A DNA stretch of 6,340 nucleotides from Gammaproteobacteria bacterium (GTDB lineage Bacteria > Pseudomonadota > Gammaproteobacteria > DAOWEP01): positions 1-6,340 of the forward strand of contig DAOWEP010000192.1 in NCBI GenBank assembly GCA_030638455.1, given 5' to 3'. The notes below the pieces were generated by a model. It searched no databases. It was not told the origin of the DNA and saw only the letters and a list, made by a program, of their open reading frames with translations. This document shows positions 1 to 6,312 of the stretch, piece by piece. The translations under genes and the position numbers were made by a program. Position 1 is the first letter of the stretch. The number at the start of each line of letters is the position of its first letter.

Positions 1-2309
1 ACTTCGGTACGCAAGGCCTTCATTTTTTCTTTTTGTCTGACCCCGAAGCGATGCTCTTCGTCGATAATAGCAAGACCAAGATTTTTGAACTTTATGCTGG
101 GTTGAAGTAGTGCATGAGTGCCTATCACTATATCTACTTTACCGTTTTCAAGTCCTGATAATGTGTTTCCCTGGTTTTTTTTGCCTTCAAATCTGGATAA
201 CACTTCAATGCGTACGGGCCAGTCTGCAAAGCGGTCCTGGAAATTCTGATAATGTTGCTGAGCCAGCAGGGTAGTGGGTACAAGTACGGCCACCTGTTTT
301 CCTCCCTGTACCGCTATAAATGCGGCGCGCATGGCGACTTCGGTTTTCCCAAAGCCGACATCGCCGCATATTACCCGATCCATGGGCTGTTCTGAATTCA
401 TATCCTGCTTGACGGCTTCTATTGCATTGTATTGGTCGGCCGTTTCTTCAAAGGGGAAAGAAGAAGAGAATGCCGCATATTCATTTTCGTGAATATAATA
501 CTTGTGTCCTTTCCTGGAAGCCCTTCGGGAATAGATATCCAGTAACTCGGCCGCTACATCATTTGCACGTTGAGCTGCACGGCGTTTTACTTTTTGCCAG
601 TGGTCACTTCCCAGCTTATGCAGGGGTGCATTTTCGGGGGCTGATCCGGTATAGCGGCTGATCAGGTGGAGAGAATATACCGGAACATAAAGTTTATCCC
701 CGCCTTTGTATTCAAGTGTCAGAAATTCCGGTTCAAGGTTACCCATCTTGAGCTTCTGAAGTCCAAGATACCGACCAATCCCCTGTTCTTCGTGAACTAC
801 AGGCGAGCCTATATTCAGGTCTGTCAGGTTCCGGATAATGTTGTCAGGGTCAGTTGTCTGGCTTTTGCGACGTCTGGTTTGTACGGCACGTTCACCAAAA
901 ATCTGTGGTTCTGCAATAATCGCAACAGGGGGGTTCTGGATTAATGCACCCTGTTCTAATGGGGCAACCGTTATTCCAATACTGGTATCGGATGTAATGA
1001 AGGCATTCCATGTTTCAAATATTTCCGGGCGTAATCCAAATCCACGTAATGTTTCAAGAATGAATTCACGTCGGCCTGTAGATTCGGCAGCAAACAGGAT
1101 GCGCCCGTTATAATCTGATACAAAGTTCTCCAGTGCGGCACATGGTTCACTGGCGCGGGCTTGAATCAGCAATACAGGTGGTGCACTTGTTGCAAAATTG
1201 ACTGGATTTTTCTCATGCTGCATTAATTGTATTTCAGGGCCCTGCATGGAGATATGCGGGTGTGCTGATATGGCTGAGTCCAGGGTTTCTTCTGACTGAT
1301 ATAGTTCATCCGGTTTCAGTATGGGCCTTTCGGTGTCATGCCGCCTTTGTTCGTATCGTTCTTCTACCTGTCCCCTGAAATGTTCTGCTGCAATGTTTTG
1401 GTCCTGTGAGCTGATGAAAAGAGCAGATGATGGCAGGTAATCCTGTAATGTTTCAGTGCGGTCAAAAAACAGCGGTAAATAATATTCGATACCGGGAGGC
1501 GCTATCCCCTGGCTTACATCCCGATAGATCAGGCTTTGTTGCGGGTCGCCCTCAAATCTTATTCTGTATGCCTGCCTGAATTTTTTGATGGTTTCATCGT
1601 TCATCGGAAATTCGCGGGCCGGTAACAACCGGATAGATGAAACCTTGTCTATGGAGAGTTGCGTGTCTGGATTAAACGTGCGGATGGATTCTACTTCATC
1701 ATCGAACAGGTCTATTCGGTATGGGGTATTGGTACCCATCGGGAAAAGGTCGATCAATGAACCGCGGATAGCAAACTCACCATGCTCCATAACCTGGGAT
1801 ACACAGTTATAACCTGCCTGTTCCAGTTTTCTCCGCATTTCTTCTGGCTGAAGCTGGTCGCCTGTTTCCAGTATCAAGCTGTTGGCCTGTAGATAACTGT
1901 TTGGCATTAGCCGCTGCATGAAGGTAGCAACCGGTACGATTAATATTCCTTTTTTCAGGTCAGGCAGGTGATACAGGGTCTCCAGGCGCTGTGAAATGAT
2001 GTCCTGATGAGGGGAAAAGAGGTCGTACGGCAGGGTTTCCCAGTCCGGAAGCTGAAAGATGTTGATCTGACTTCCTGATGCGTAAAAGTTTAATTCTGTC
2101 TCCAGACGGTTGGCGTGTTGGCTATCAGGCGTTATGACGACGACTAGTCCATCGTATTGTTCTGCGGCTGTAAAGATGGGTAGACCAGTACTGTTTCCAT
2201 ACAATCGACCCCAGCTGACCCGGTCATTTCTGGATTTCGGTAATTCGGGTAAGAATGGAGAGGTATATGTGTCCGGAATGTCATTACCCCGGTCTGCTGC
2301 ATTTTGCAT
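1..2309 (-). CDS. mfd: Transcription-repair coupling factor Mfd (3' end off the left edge)
   Basis: Mfd is the cytoplasmic ATP-dependent DNA translocase that pushes stalled RNA polymerase off damaged DNA and recruits UvrA for transcription-coupled nucleotide excision repair. I translated 769 codons without interruption. The N-terminal UvrB-like module is clear: a DWETLPYDLFSPHQDIIS stretch near residues 85-105 and GSLIDLFPMG near 183-192. The RNA-polymerase-interacting CarD-like domain begins near residue 500 (GSPVVHEEQGIGRYLGL). The translocase domain has Walker A GDVGFGKT at 649-656, motif Ia PTTLLAQQHY at about 678-687 and the DEEH box at 750-753. The protein stops at the window edge; E. 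coli Mfd has about 1148 residues, so the second RecA lobe and the C-terminal regulatory domain are missing here. The start is the only ATG/GTG/TTG codon between it and the upstream in-frame TAG at 2373-2375. No Shine-Dalgarno sequence precedes it. The identification is secure. Confidence 0.98.
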   Translation of the reverse strand, partial: MQNAADRGNDIPDTYTSPFLPELPKSRNDRVSWGRLYGNSTGLPIFTAAEQYDGLVVVITPDSQHANRLETELNFYASGSQINIFQLPDWETLPYDLFSPHQDIISQRLETLYHLPDLKKGILIVPVATFMQRLMPNSYLQANSLILETGDQLQPEEMRRKLEQAGYNCVSQVMEHGEFAIRGSLIDLFPMGTNTPYRIDLFDDEVESIRTFNPDTQLSIDKVSSIRLLPAREFPMNDETIKKFRQAYRIRFEGDPQQSLIYRDVSQGIAPPGIEYYLPLFFDRTETLQDYLPSSALFISSQDQNIAAEHFRGQVEERYEQRRHDTERPILKPDELYQSEETLDSAISAHPHISMQGPEIQLMQHEKNPVNFATSAPPVLLIQARASEPCAALENFVSDYNGRILFAAESTGRREFILETLRGFGLRPEIFETWNAFITSDTSIGITVAPLEQGALIQNPPVAIIAEPQIFGERAVQTRRRKSQTTDPDNIIRNLTDLNIGSPVVHEEQGIGRYLGLQKLKMGNLEPEFLTLEYKGGDKLYVPVYSLHLISRYTGSAPENAPLHKLGSDHWQKVKRRAAQRANDVAAELLDIYSRRASRKGHKYYIHENEYAAFSSSFPFEETADQYNAIEAVKQDMNSEQPMDRVICGDVGFGKTEVAMRAAFIAVQGGKQVAVLVPTTLLAQQHYQNFQDRFADWPVRIEVLSRFEGKKNQGNTLSGLENGKVDIVIGTHALLQPSIKFKNLGLAIIDEEHRFGVRQKEKMKALRTE

Positions 2310-2314
2310 TGTTT

Positions 2315-2337
2315 TAGTATCAGGAAATAGTATCAGG
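2315..2337 (-). repeat. Tandem 13-bp-period direct repeat just before mfd
   Basis: On the minus strand the ten bases CCTGATACTA occur twice, at 2328-2337 and 2315-2324, separated by TTT, so the copies start 13 bases apart. They end five bases before the mfd ATG, where a ribosome binding site would normally lie. A third copy of the core CCTGATA lies on the opposite strand at 2387-2393. This could be an operator or part of an RNA structure; no known regulator's site is recognised. The repeat itself is directly visible, but its function is inferred. Confidence 0.5.
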
Positions 2338-2393
2338 ATTTGGTTCGTTACTTGCGTTCGATTATGAGCACGCTATTTTCCCATATCCTGATA
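2331..2393 (-). promoter_or_regulatory. mfd leader inverted repeat (possible RNA stem)
   Basis: In the mfd leader transcript, TATCAGGAT (2393-2385) is perfectly complementary over nine bases to ATCCTGATA (2339-2331), with 45 bases between the arms. The downstream direct-repeat copy at 2318-2324 offers a competing seven-base partner for the same upstream arm. Two mutually exclusive pairings close to the start codon could influence ribosome access. The loop is long and the stem is not GC-rich, so chance or a DNA-binding role remains possible. Confidence 0.35.
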
Positions 2394-2406
2394 GGTGTGC
2401 ATACTG

Positions 2407-2434
2407 ATTATATGCAAAGTTCTAGAAAAATCAC
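2407..2434 (-). promoter_or_regulatory. Candidate sigma-70 promoter for mfd
   Basis: A perfect TATAAT hexamer lies on the minus strand at 2412-2407. GTGATT at 2434-2429 is a weak -35 element (three of six matches to TTGACA) with a 16-bp spacer, and it overlaps the stop codon of the secretin-like gene. Transcription would begin near position 2400 and give a leader of about 90 bases before the mfd ATG. No intrinsic terminator separates the upstream gene from mfd, so read-through from the operon is also likely. Confidence 0.45.
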
Positions 2435-3249
2435 TGTTTTATCTCCTCAACTTTGATCAAGATCCGGCCCAGTTGACTGCCCTTGCCTCTGGTTCGATAG
2501 GTAAAACCACTACCTTTATGTTCTTCACGCTCAGTAGTTCCCGCAATTTCAAGCCATTCTCCAGGTTTTCCGCTGACCGTTGTTTCAGTGTACTGGATGT
2601 CGATTTTACCGCCGCCTTCACTGCTTAATGAAGCCTTGTGGGGGCTGATTCGCAGGGTAACTCTTTCACCATCTTTTTTGTCGCCTGAGATTCTGGCTAG
2701 AACATAAAACCCGGTAGTTACATCCTTATATCGTACGGTTTCCTGGACGGTGTTATTGGTTATTGTCCTTTCTCCTATTGGTATAGACTGTCCGATTTCA
2801 ATAAAGGCCAGGTTTCCTTCGAGTACTCTGACTTTTTGAATATTATTTTCCTTGTCTGTACCCCTGGTACCATAGATGCGTGCATCGACGGCTGTCGAGT
2901 CTTTTGAAGCCTGTATTCGTACGCTTAAGTGTTGCTTTCGGTATTCATCCTCTGACAGTTGCTTTACTGAAATAAGTAATTGGCGAGGGGCTATATCCAG
3001 TTTTTGAATTATTTTCCTGAGTTCTGCAAGGTTTTGTTCAGATGTGCGAATGATTAACTGAAAGCCGGTGCCTGAGATCACGCCATCTTTATCCAGCATG
3101 GGTTCCAGTAGTGGCATCATTTCATTAGCCGTTCTGTTTTTCAGCTGGATGATCTCCAGTGATGAGCCGTACGCCTGCGCAGAAAATAAGGTAGCCAGTA
3201 GTAGGGTCATGGTAACCATCAAATGAACTATTTTCATATGTGTCTTCAT
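2431..3249 (-). CDS. Exported secretin-like protein without a full barrel domain
   Basis: This 272-residue protein begins with a signal peptide: MKTHMK, a hydrophobic stretch through about residue 22, and a likely signal peptidase I cut after SAQA at residue 26. Residues about 30-97 resemble the small N-domains (N1/NolW type) of secretins, with the pattern IIQLKNRTANEMMPLL, IIRTSEQNLAELRKII, KLD and QLLISV. Residues about 140-239 resemble the start of the secretin beta domain, including LEGNLAFIEIGQSIPIG, a VRYKDVTTGFYVL strand and GEWLEIAG. It then ends, lacking the remaining barrel and lip. True secretins are usually much longer (GspD and PilQ exceed 600 residues), so a periplasmic accessory or scaffolding role is more likely than a pore. 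The ATG at 3249 is chosen because AGGA at 3261-3258 precedes it by eight bases and the signal peptide starts there. An in-frame extension to 3432 would lie inside the upstream gene. The exact function is unknown. Confidence 0.85.
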   Translation of the reverse strand: MKTHMKIVHLMVTMTLLLATLFSAQAYGSSLEIIQLKNRTANEMMPLLEPMLDKDGVISGTGFQLIIRTSEQNLAELRKIIQKLDIAPRQLLISVKQLSEDEYRKQHLSVRIQASKDSTAVDARIYGTRGTDKENNIQKVRVLEGNLAFIEIGQSIPIGERTITNNTVQETVRYKDVTTGFYVLARISGDKKDGERVTLRISPHKASLSSEGGGKIDIQYTETTVSGKPGEWLEIAGTTEREEHKGSGFTYRTRGKGSQLGRILIKVEEIKQ

Positions 3250-3257
3250 GTCAGTTA

Positions 3258-3261
3258 TCCT
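3258..3261 (-). promoter_or_regulatory. Ribosome binding site of the secretin-like gene
   Basis: AGGA is formed partly from the TAG stop codon of the preceding gene and lies eight bases before the ATG at 3249. It supports that start over the longer in-frame start at 3432 and suggests translational coupling to the upstream gene. Confidence 0.6.
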
Positions 3262-3772
3262 ATATGTATAGTCTACGCATTTCCGGATCAGGCCGGCTTC
3301 TTCCCCATAAGTCATCAAATATCTCCCTGAGTTCCCTGGCCCTGAAGGGATCATGCAAATTGGCAGTGCCTTCATGCCGGGTAGCATTTTGTCTGTATAG
3401 GTAGCCACTTTCATCGGCAACCAGAAATGCATTGAGAAAACTTTTATCTTCTTTAGAAGGATTATGTAAATGAATATAGCTTGAAAATTTTCGTGATAAC
3501 TCTATCAACCTGTGCCCATGTATAATGGCTTGTGATGAATCCTTGACCAGTATGTATACTTTTGAATGCCGGCTTCTGGTTACCAGTTGAGTAACTGCCT
3601 GGATAAAGGATGCATTTTCATATATGGCGCTTTCCAGGTCATGGGTCAGGATTCTTAGCGTGTGTTTTGCCTGTTTGGCTAATGTAACGGCAAGCTCACG
3701 GTTTTCATGTCGTGTTTCAAAATAAGCTACCTGACCAGTTTCAGCGGGTGTATTTTCATCCTGTTCCGACAT
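3260..3772 (-). CDS. Phospholipase-D-fold protein lacking the HKD motif (DUF7931-like)
   Basis: This 170-residue cytoplasmic protein has no signal peptide or membrane segment. The layout suggests half of a phospholipase-D-type fold: an alpha-helical start (ENRELAVTLAKQAKHTLRILTHDLE, about residues 23-47), strand KVYILVKD (71-78), a helix and strand GHRLIELSRKFSSYIHLH (86-103), then AFLVADESGYLYR (115-127) and a closing FDDLWGRS (152-159) typical of PLD-like domains. The catalytic HxKxxxxD signature is absent, so nuclease or lipase activity is unlikely and a binding role is more plausible. From memory the family corresponds to the domain now called DUF7931, which in pseudomonads sits next to a GNAT gene; I could not check this. 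The start is supported by AGGA at 3783-3780, seven bases upstream. The gene overlaps the end of the GNAT gene by 17 bp, in a different frame, and the next gene starts 10 bp after its stop. Function is unknown. Confidence 0.85.
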   Translation of the reverse strand: MSEQDENTPAETGQVAYFETRHENRELAVTLAKQAKHTLRILTHDLESAIYENASFIQAVTQLVTRSRHSKVYILVKDSSQAIIHGHRLIELSRKFSSYIHLHNPSKEDKSFLNAFLVADESGYLYRQNATRHEGTANLHDPFRARELREIFDDLWGRSRPDPEMRRLYI

Positions 3773-4247
3773 TTGAATTTCCTGTATCTATTTTGTCTGT
3801 AGTATCAGTTTGTATTTGTGAATAGGTCATCTTTTTATGAGGTATACCAGCATCCATAAAAATCTCACCTATCGCTGAGAACCCGTATTGCTCATAGAAA
3901 GAAATGGCCTGAGTTTGTGCCAGCAGGAACAGGTCGCTGATTTGATGTTTACTCGCATACTCCAGTAACGCAGAAAGCATGGCGCTCCCAATACCCATAT
4001 TTCTATATTCCCTTAGCACTGCCATTCTGCCGATATGTCCATTAGAGAGCAAGCGCGCTGTGCCAACCGAGGTGTTGTCTTCAAGAGTTGCCAGAACATG
4101 GATGCTTTCTTTGTCCAGGCCGTCCCACTCCAGTTCTGCGGGGACATGTTGCTCCTGAATAAAGACGGTTTCGCGAATGGGTTTGATGTTCTGTTTAGCA
4201 GAATCCCAGGTAACTATTTTTACATTAAAATTATGCTTATTCATCAT
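3756..4247 (-). CDS. GNAT-family N-acetyltransferase (ElaA/YjcF type)
   Basis: This 163-residue protein is a cytoplasmic acetyl-CoA-dependent acyltransferase of unknown substrate. The N-terminal half carries the ElaA/YjcF-type pattern IRETVFIQEQHVP followed by ELEWDGLDKES.H at about residues 24-50. Motif A is MAVLREYRNMGIGSAML (75-91), whose R-N-M-G-I-G segment (82-87) forms the pyrophosphate-binding loop for acetyl-CoA. Motif B follows as ISFYEQYGF (115-123), and the C-terminal F-x-x-AGIPHKKM (130-140) is typical of the subgroup. The last 20 or so residues are polar and probably disordered; they include the part encoded in the overlap with the next gene. Two adjacent ATG codons (4247 and 4244) can start it, and neither has a good Shine-Dalgarno sequence. 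The roxA stop is only nine bases upstream, so translational coupling is likely. The family call is firm, the substrate unknown. Confidence 0.93.
   Translation of the reverse strand: MMNKHNFNVKIVTWDSAKQNIKPIRETVFIQEQHVPAELEWDGLDKESIHVLATLEDNTSVGTARLLSNGHIGRMAVLREYRNMGIGSAMLSALLEYASKHQISDLFLLAQTQAISFYEQYGFSAIGEIFMDAGIPHKKMTYSQIQTDTTDKIDTGNSNVGTG
3780..3783 (-). promoter_or_regulatory. Ribosome binding site of the DUF7931-like gene
   Basis: AGGA lies seven bases before the ATG at 3772 and is embedded in the final codons of the GNAT gene. It fixes the start used here and shows that the 17-bp overlap of the two genes is genuine rather than a start-choice artefact. Confidence 0.65.
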
Positions 4248-4256
4248 TTAGATTTA

Positions 4257-5447
4257 CTATATGGGGTCAAAATACAGATAGCCAAGATTGTAAAATTGGC
4301 AGAGTATATCTGCAAAAAATTCGTCATCCAGCCATTTTCTCATGGAATCAAATGATATTTCTCTTTTACGACATAACGCTGAAATACCCTCCCTGTATTT
4401 TGCAGGTACTGGATACTCAAAACCATATGCATAGATAATACATTGATCGTTTTCTTCAGTATAAAGGATTCGAACAGCGGTATTTCTCATTAAGATATTA
4501 TTGTCTTGCCACAGGGTTATAAACGTGGCTCTATCCAGGTGTGGATTTTCTATTTGTATGGCAAGATGTTCTTTTGATTTGCTTAGATACTTCCCAATCC
4601 AGTGGTCAATTTCATCAGGTGATTTTGGCAGCAGGTCTTGTATGGTTGTGCGTAATTTTTCAATATTTCCAGTAGAAATATGAGCGGGGTCATCTTGCAT
4701 TATCAGATCAGGGTCACGATAGGTCTGGCTGGCCGCTCCGTTTTCCAGTGCCTTTTCTAGTTTGTGTTCAAGAAAGCCATGTAATAATTCATAACTTTGT
4801 GGTGCCCGAAAACCTATCGAATAAGTCATACACTCGCCAACAGCGGTCCCGTAGTGTGCAACGTTTGGCGGCAGGTATAACAGATCACCTGGCTCCAGTA
4901 TCCATTCCTGTTCGGCCCTGAATTCCTTCATGATGCAAAGATCCAGATTATCAGTCATGTTGTCTTCGGAGACAGGTTGGGTGCTGATTTGCCAACGACG
5001 TTTACCTAGTCCCTGTAACAAAAATACGTCATAGTTATCTTTATGAGGGCCTACTGAACCATGGTTGGTGGCATAGCTGATCATCAGGTCATCAATGCGC
5101 CAGTCCGGGATAAAGCGAAATGGCTGGATCAATTCATGTAGTTCCTGGGCATGTTTTTCGACATCCTGTACCAGTAGTGTCCAGTGGCTTTCGGGCAGAG
5201 ACCCAAAATCTGTTTCTGTAAACGGGCCATGGCGTACTTCCCATGGGGTAACACCGTCTTTTTCAATCACCAGTCTGGATTCAATGGTGTCTTCGCAGGC
5301 AAGGCCGGCCAACTCATCGGGTGAAATCGGGCTTGTAAAACCGGGTAGGGCATTTCGAATGAGTAACGGTTGCTTCTGCCAGTATTGGGCAAGAAATTGT
5401 TCGGTAGTGATCTCCCCAAGATTCAGGGTTGCGAGTTCTATCTTCAT
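4257..5447 (-). CDS. roxA: Ribosomal protein L16 arginine 3-hydroxylase RoxA (YcfD)
   Basis: RoxA is a JmjC/cupin-type Fe(II)- and 2-oxoglutarate-dependent oxygenase. In E. coli (YcfD) it hydroxylates an arginine of ribosomal protein L16 (Arg81). This copy has 396 residues; the E. coli protein has about 373. The N-terminal FLAQYWQKQPLLIRNALPGF (18-37) is the family hallmark. The iron triad is visible as HKD (H135 and D137) in GSVGPHKDNYDVFLLQ and H198 in LPPNVAHYG. R150 in GLGKRRW probably binds 2-oxoglutarate, by analogy with YcfD. The GDLLYLPP stretch at 187-194 is the usual barrel strand. Residues from about 220 match the helical dimerisation region and the C-terminal winged-helix-like domain, ending normally. 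The ATG at 5447 gives the expected MKIELATLNLG start; a TTG at 5483 would add twelve poorly conserved residues. Neither start has a convincing Shine-Dalgarno sequence. It is the first gene of a four-gene run, downstream of the purB terminator. Confidence 0.96.
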   Translation of the reverse strand: MKIELATLNLGEITTEQFLAQYWQKQPLLIRNALPGFTSPISPDELAGLACEDTIESRLVIEKDGVTPWEVRHGPFTETDFGSLPESHWTLLVQDVEKHAQELHELIQPFRFIPDWRIDDLMISYATNHGSVGPHKDNYDVFLLQGLGKRRWQISTQPVSEDNMTDNLDLCIMKEFRAEQEWILEPGDLLYLPPNVAHYGTAVGECMTYSIGFRAPQSYELLHGFLEHKLEKALENGAASQTYRDPDLIMQDDPAHISTGNIEKLRTTIQDLLPKSPDEIDHWIGKYLSKSKEHLAIQIENPHLDRATFITLWQDNNILMRNTAVRILYTEENDQCIIYAYGFEYPVPAKYREGISALCRKREISFDSMRKWLDDEFFADILCQFYNLGYLYFDPI

Positions 5448-5480
5448 GCATGATAGGGTACGCCTTGGGCCAGAGGGATA

Positions 5481-5509
5481 CAAATAGGTAGATACAAATG
5501 GAGTGGCAA
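5481..5509 (-). promoter_or_regulatory. Weak promoter candidate for the roxA operon
   Basis: TTGCCA at 5509-5504 matches the -35 consensus in five of six positions, but the element 17 bases downstream, TATTTG at 5486-5481, matches TATAAT in only three. It lies between the purB terminator and roxA, where a promoter is needed. Another start or an activator-dependent promoter is equally possible. Confidence 0.25.
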
Positions 5510-5512
5510 TAC

Positions 5513-5553
5513 AAAAAACAAACCCGAACCATACATCCTGTATAGCCCGGGTT
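5513..5553 (-). terminator. Rho-independent terminator after purB
   Basis: On the minus strand a 14-bp stem, AACCCGGGCTATAC paired with GTATGGTTCGGGTT, closes over an AGGAT loop (5553-5521). Three of the pairs are G-U wobbles. After TG come six Ts at 5518-5513. The run of Ts is on the minus-strand side only, so it stops purB transcription, about 125 bases after the purB stop codon, and separates it from the roxA operon. Confidence 0.9.
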
Positions 5554-5566
5554 GATACTTCTGCAG

Positions 5567-5613
5567 TTTCAGGGTTGGGGAAGACCGTTATAGGAAACGG
5601 GTCGACCCTGAAA
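5567..5613 (-). repeat. Nested inverted repeat in the purB 3' untranslated region
   Basis: TTTCAGGGT (5613-5605) and ACCCTGAAA (5575-5567) on the minus strand form a perfect nine-base stem. Inside it, CCGTT and AACGG form a second hairpin over TCCTAT (about 5601-5586). The palindrome GGGTCGACCC (5599-5608) overlaps the outer arm and could compete with it. No T-run follows, so it is not itself an intrinsic terminator. It may stabilise the purB mRNA end or be a protein-binding site; no known repeat family was recognised from one copy. Confidence 0.5.
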
Positions 5614-5679
5614 TTTACAGCTCAAGTATGTAGGATTTTCTAGACAAGGTGTGAGGACTGGTTCACAGAATCGGTCAAA

Positions 5680-6312
5680 CTAAATATTTTTTGCCTGATC
5701 TGATGCATTGCCGATATAGGTAGCCGGTGTAAGGGATTTAAGAGCCTGCTTGGCTTCATTCGGTATTTCCAGCTTATCAATAAAGTCATGCATACTTCCC
5801 ATGTCAATTTTTTGCCCTCGGGTAAGGTCCTTTAATTTCTCATAGGGCTTCTCGATTCCATAGCGGCGCATAACCGTTTGGATAGGTTCGGCCAGAACCT
5901 CAAGGTTGTTTTCAAGGTCTGCCTGTATGCAATCAGTATTAACTTCAAGTTTACTGATGCCGCGAAGACAGGATTGATACGCGATTGTGCTATGGGCGAT
6001 TCCAACACCAAGATTTCTTAAAACGGTAGAATCAGTAAGATCACGTTGCCACCTGGATATAGGTAGTTTAGCGCTCAGGTGATTAAATACTGCATTGGCC
6101 AGGCCCAGGTTCCCTTCTGCATTTTCAAAGTCAATCGGGTTGACCTTGTGTGGCATGGTAGATGAACCCACTTCACCCGCTATCGTCCTTTGTTTGAAAT
6201 ACCCTAGTGAGATGTAGCTCCATACGTCACGGCTGAAATCGATAATAATGGTATTAAACCGGCTAAGCACATCGTAAATTCCGCCGATACAACCAGGAGG
6301 ACCTATCTCAAT
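5680..6312 (-). CDS. purB: Adenylosuccinate lyase PurB, C-terminal part (5' end lost)
   Basis: PurB catalyses two steps of purine synthesis, releasing fumarate from SAICAR and from adenylosuccinate. The translated part, about 200 residues, runs from IYDVLSRFNTIIIDFSRDVW through the superfamily signature GSSTMPHKVNPIDFEN, whose second serine is the catalytic base in the mobile loop. It then continues through LPISRWQRDLTDSTVLRNLG, EVLAEPIQTVMRRYGIEKPYEKLKDLTRG and a normal C terminus ending ATYIGNASDQAKNI. E. coli PurB has 456 residues, so roughly the first 250 lie beyond the right edge. A GTG at 6270 and codons upstream of it are open, but homology shows they are internal, so no true start is present. 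The open frame ends upstream at a TGA (6313-6315), which I regard as a sequence fault or lesion. The gene ends in a strong terminator. Identification is secure. Confidence 0.95.
   Translation of the reverse strand: MEIGPPGCIGGIYDVLSRFNTIIIDFSRDVWSYISLGYFKQRTIAGEVGSSTMPHKVNPIDFENAEGNLGLANAVFNHLSAKLPISRWQRDLTDSTVLRNLGVGIAHSTIAYQSCLRGISKLEVNTDCIQADLENNLEVLAEPIQTVMRRYGIEKPYEKLKDLTRGQKIDMGSMHDFIDKLEIPNEAKQALKSLTPATYIGNASDQAKNI

Noticed and set aside
274..1113. Several plus-strand reading frames opposite mfd
   Set aside because: mfd translates without a break on the minus strand with all expected motifs, so these are shadows.
2420..2427. TTCTAGAA palindrome plus nearby Ts as a terminator of the secretin-like gene
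   Set aside because: An eight-base palindrome with no loop and no following T-run in the minus direction cannot act as an intrinsic terminator.
3250..3432. N-terminal extension of the secretin-like gene to an in-frame ATG at 3432
   Set aside because: It lies wholly inside the DUF7931-like gene in another frame, has no secretin-like sequence, and would bury the signal peptide; the ATG at 3249 has a good ribosome binding site.
4035..4355. 106-codon plus-strand reading frame across the roxA-GNAT junction
   Set aside because: It is antisense to two well-supported genes and its translation has no domain-like features.
5448..5483. Longer RoxA starting at TTG 5483
   Set aside because: The extra twelve residues look non-conserved and TTG is a rare start without a clear ribosome binding site; the family normally begins near MKIEL.
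5095..5487. 130-codon plus-strand reading frame opposite roxA
   Set aside because: It is antisense to a clearly real gene, has no recognisable domain and is a product of codon bias in roxA.
5314..5532. 72-codon minus-strand reading frame overlapping the roxA start and the terminator
   Set aside because: It runs through the purB terminator and in a different frame from roxA; no protein-like pattern is visible.
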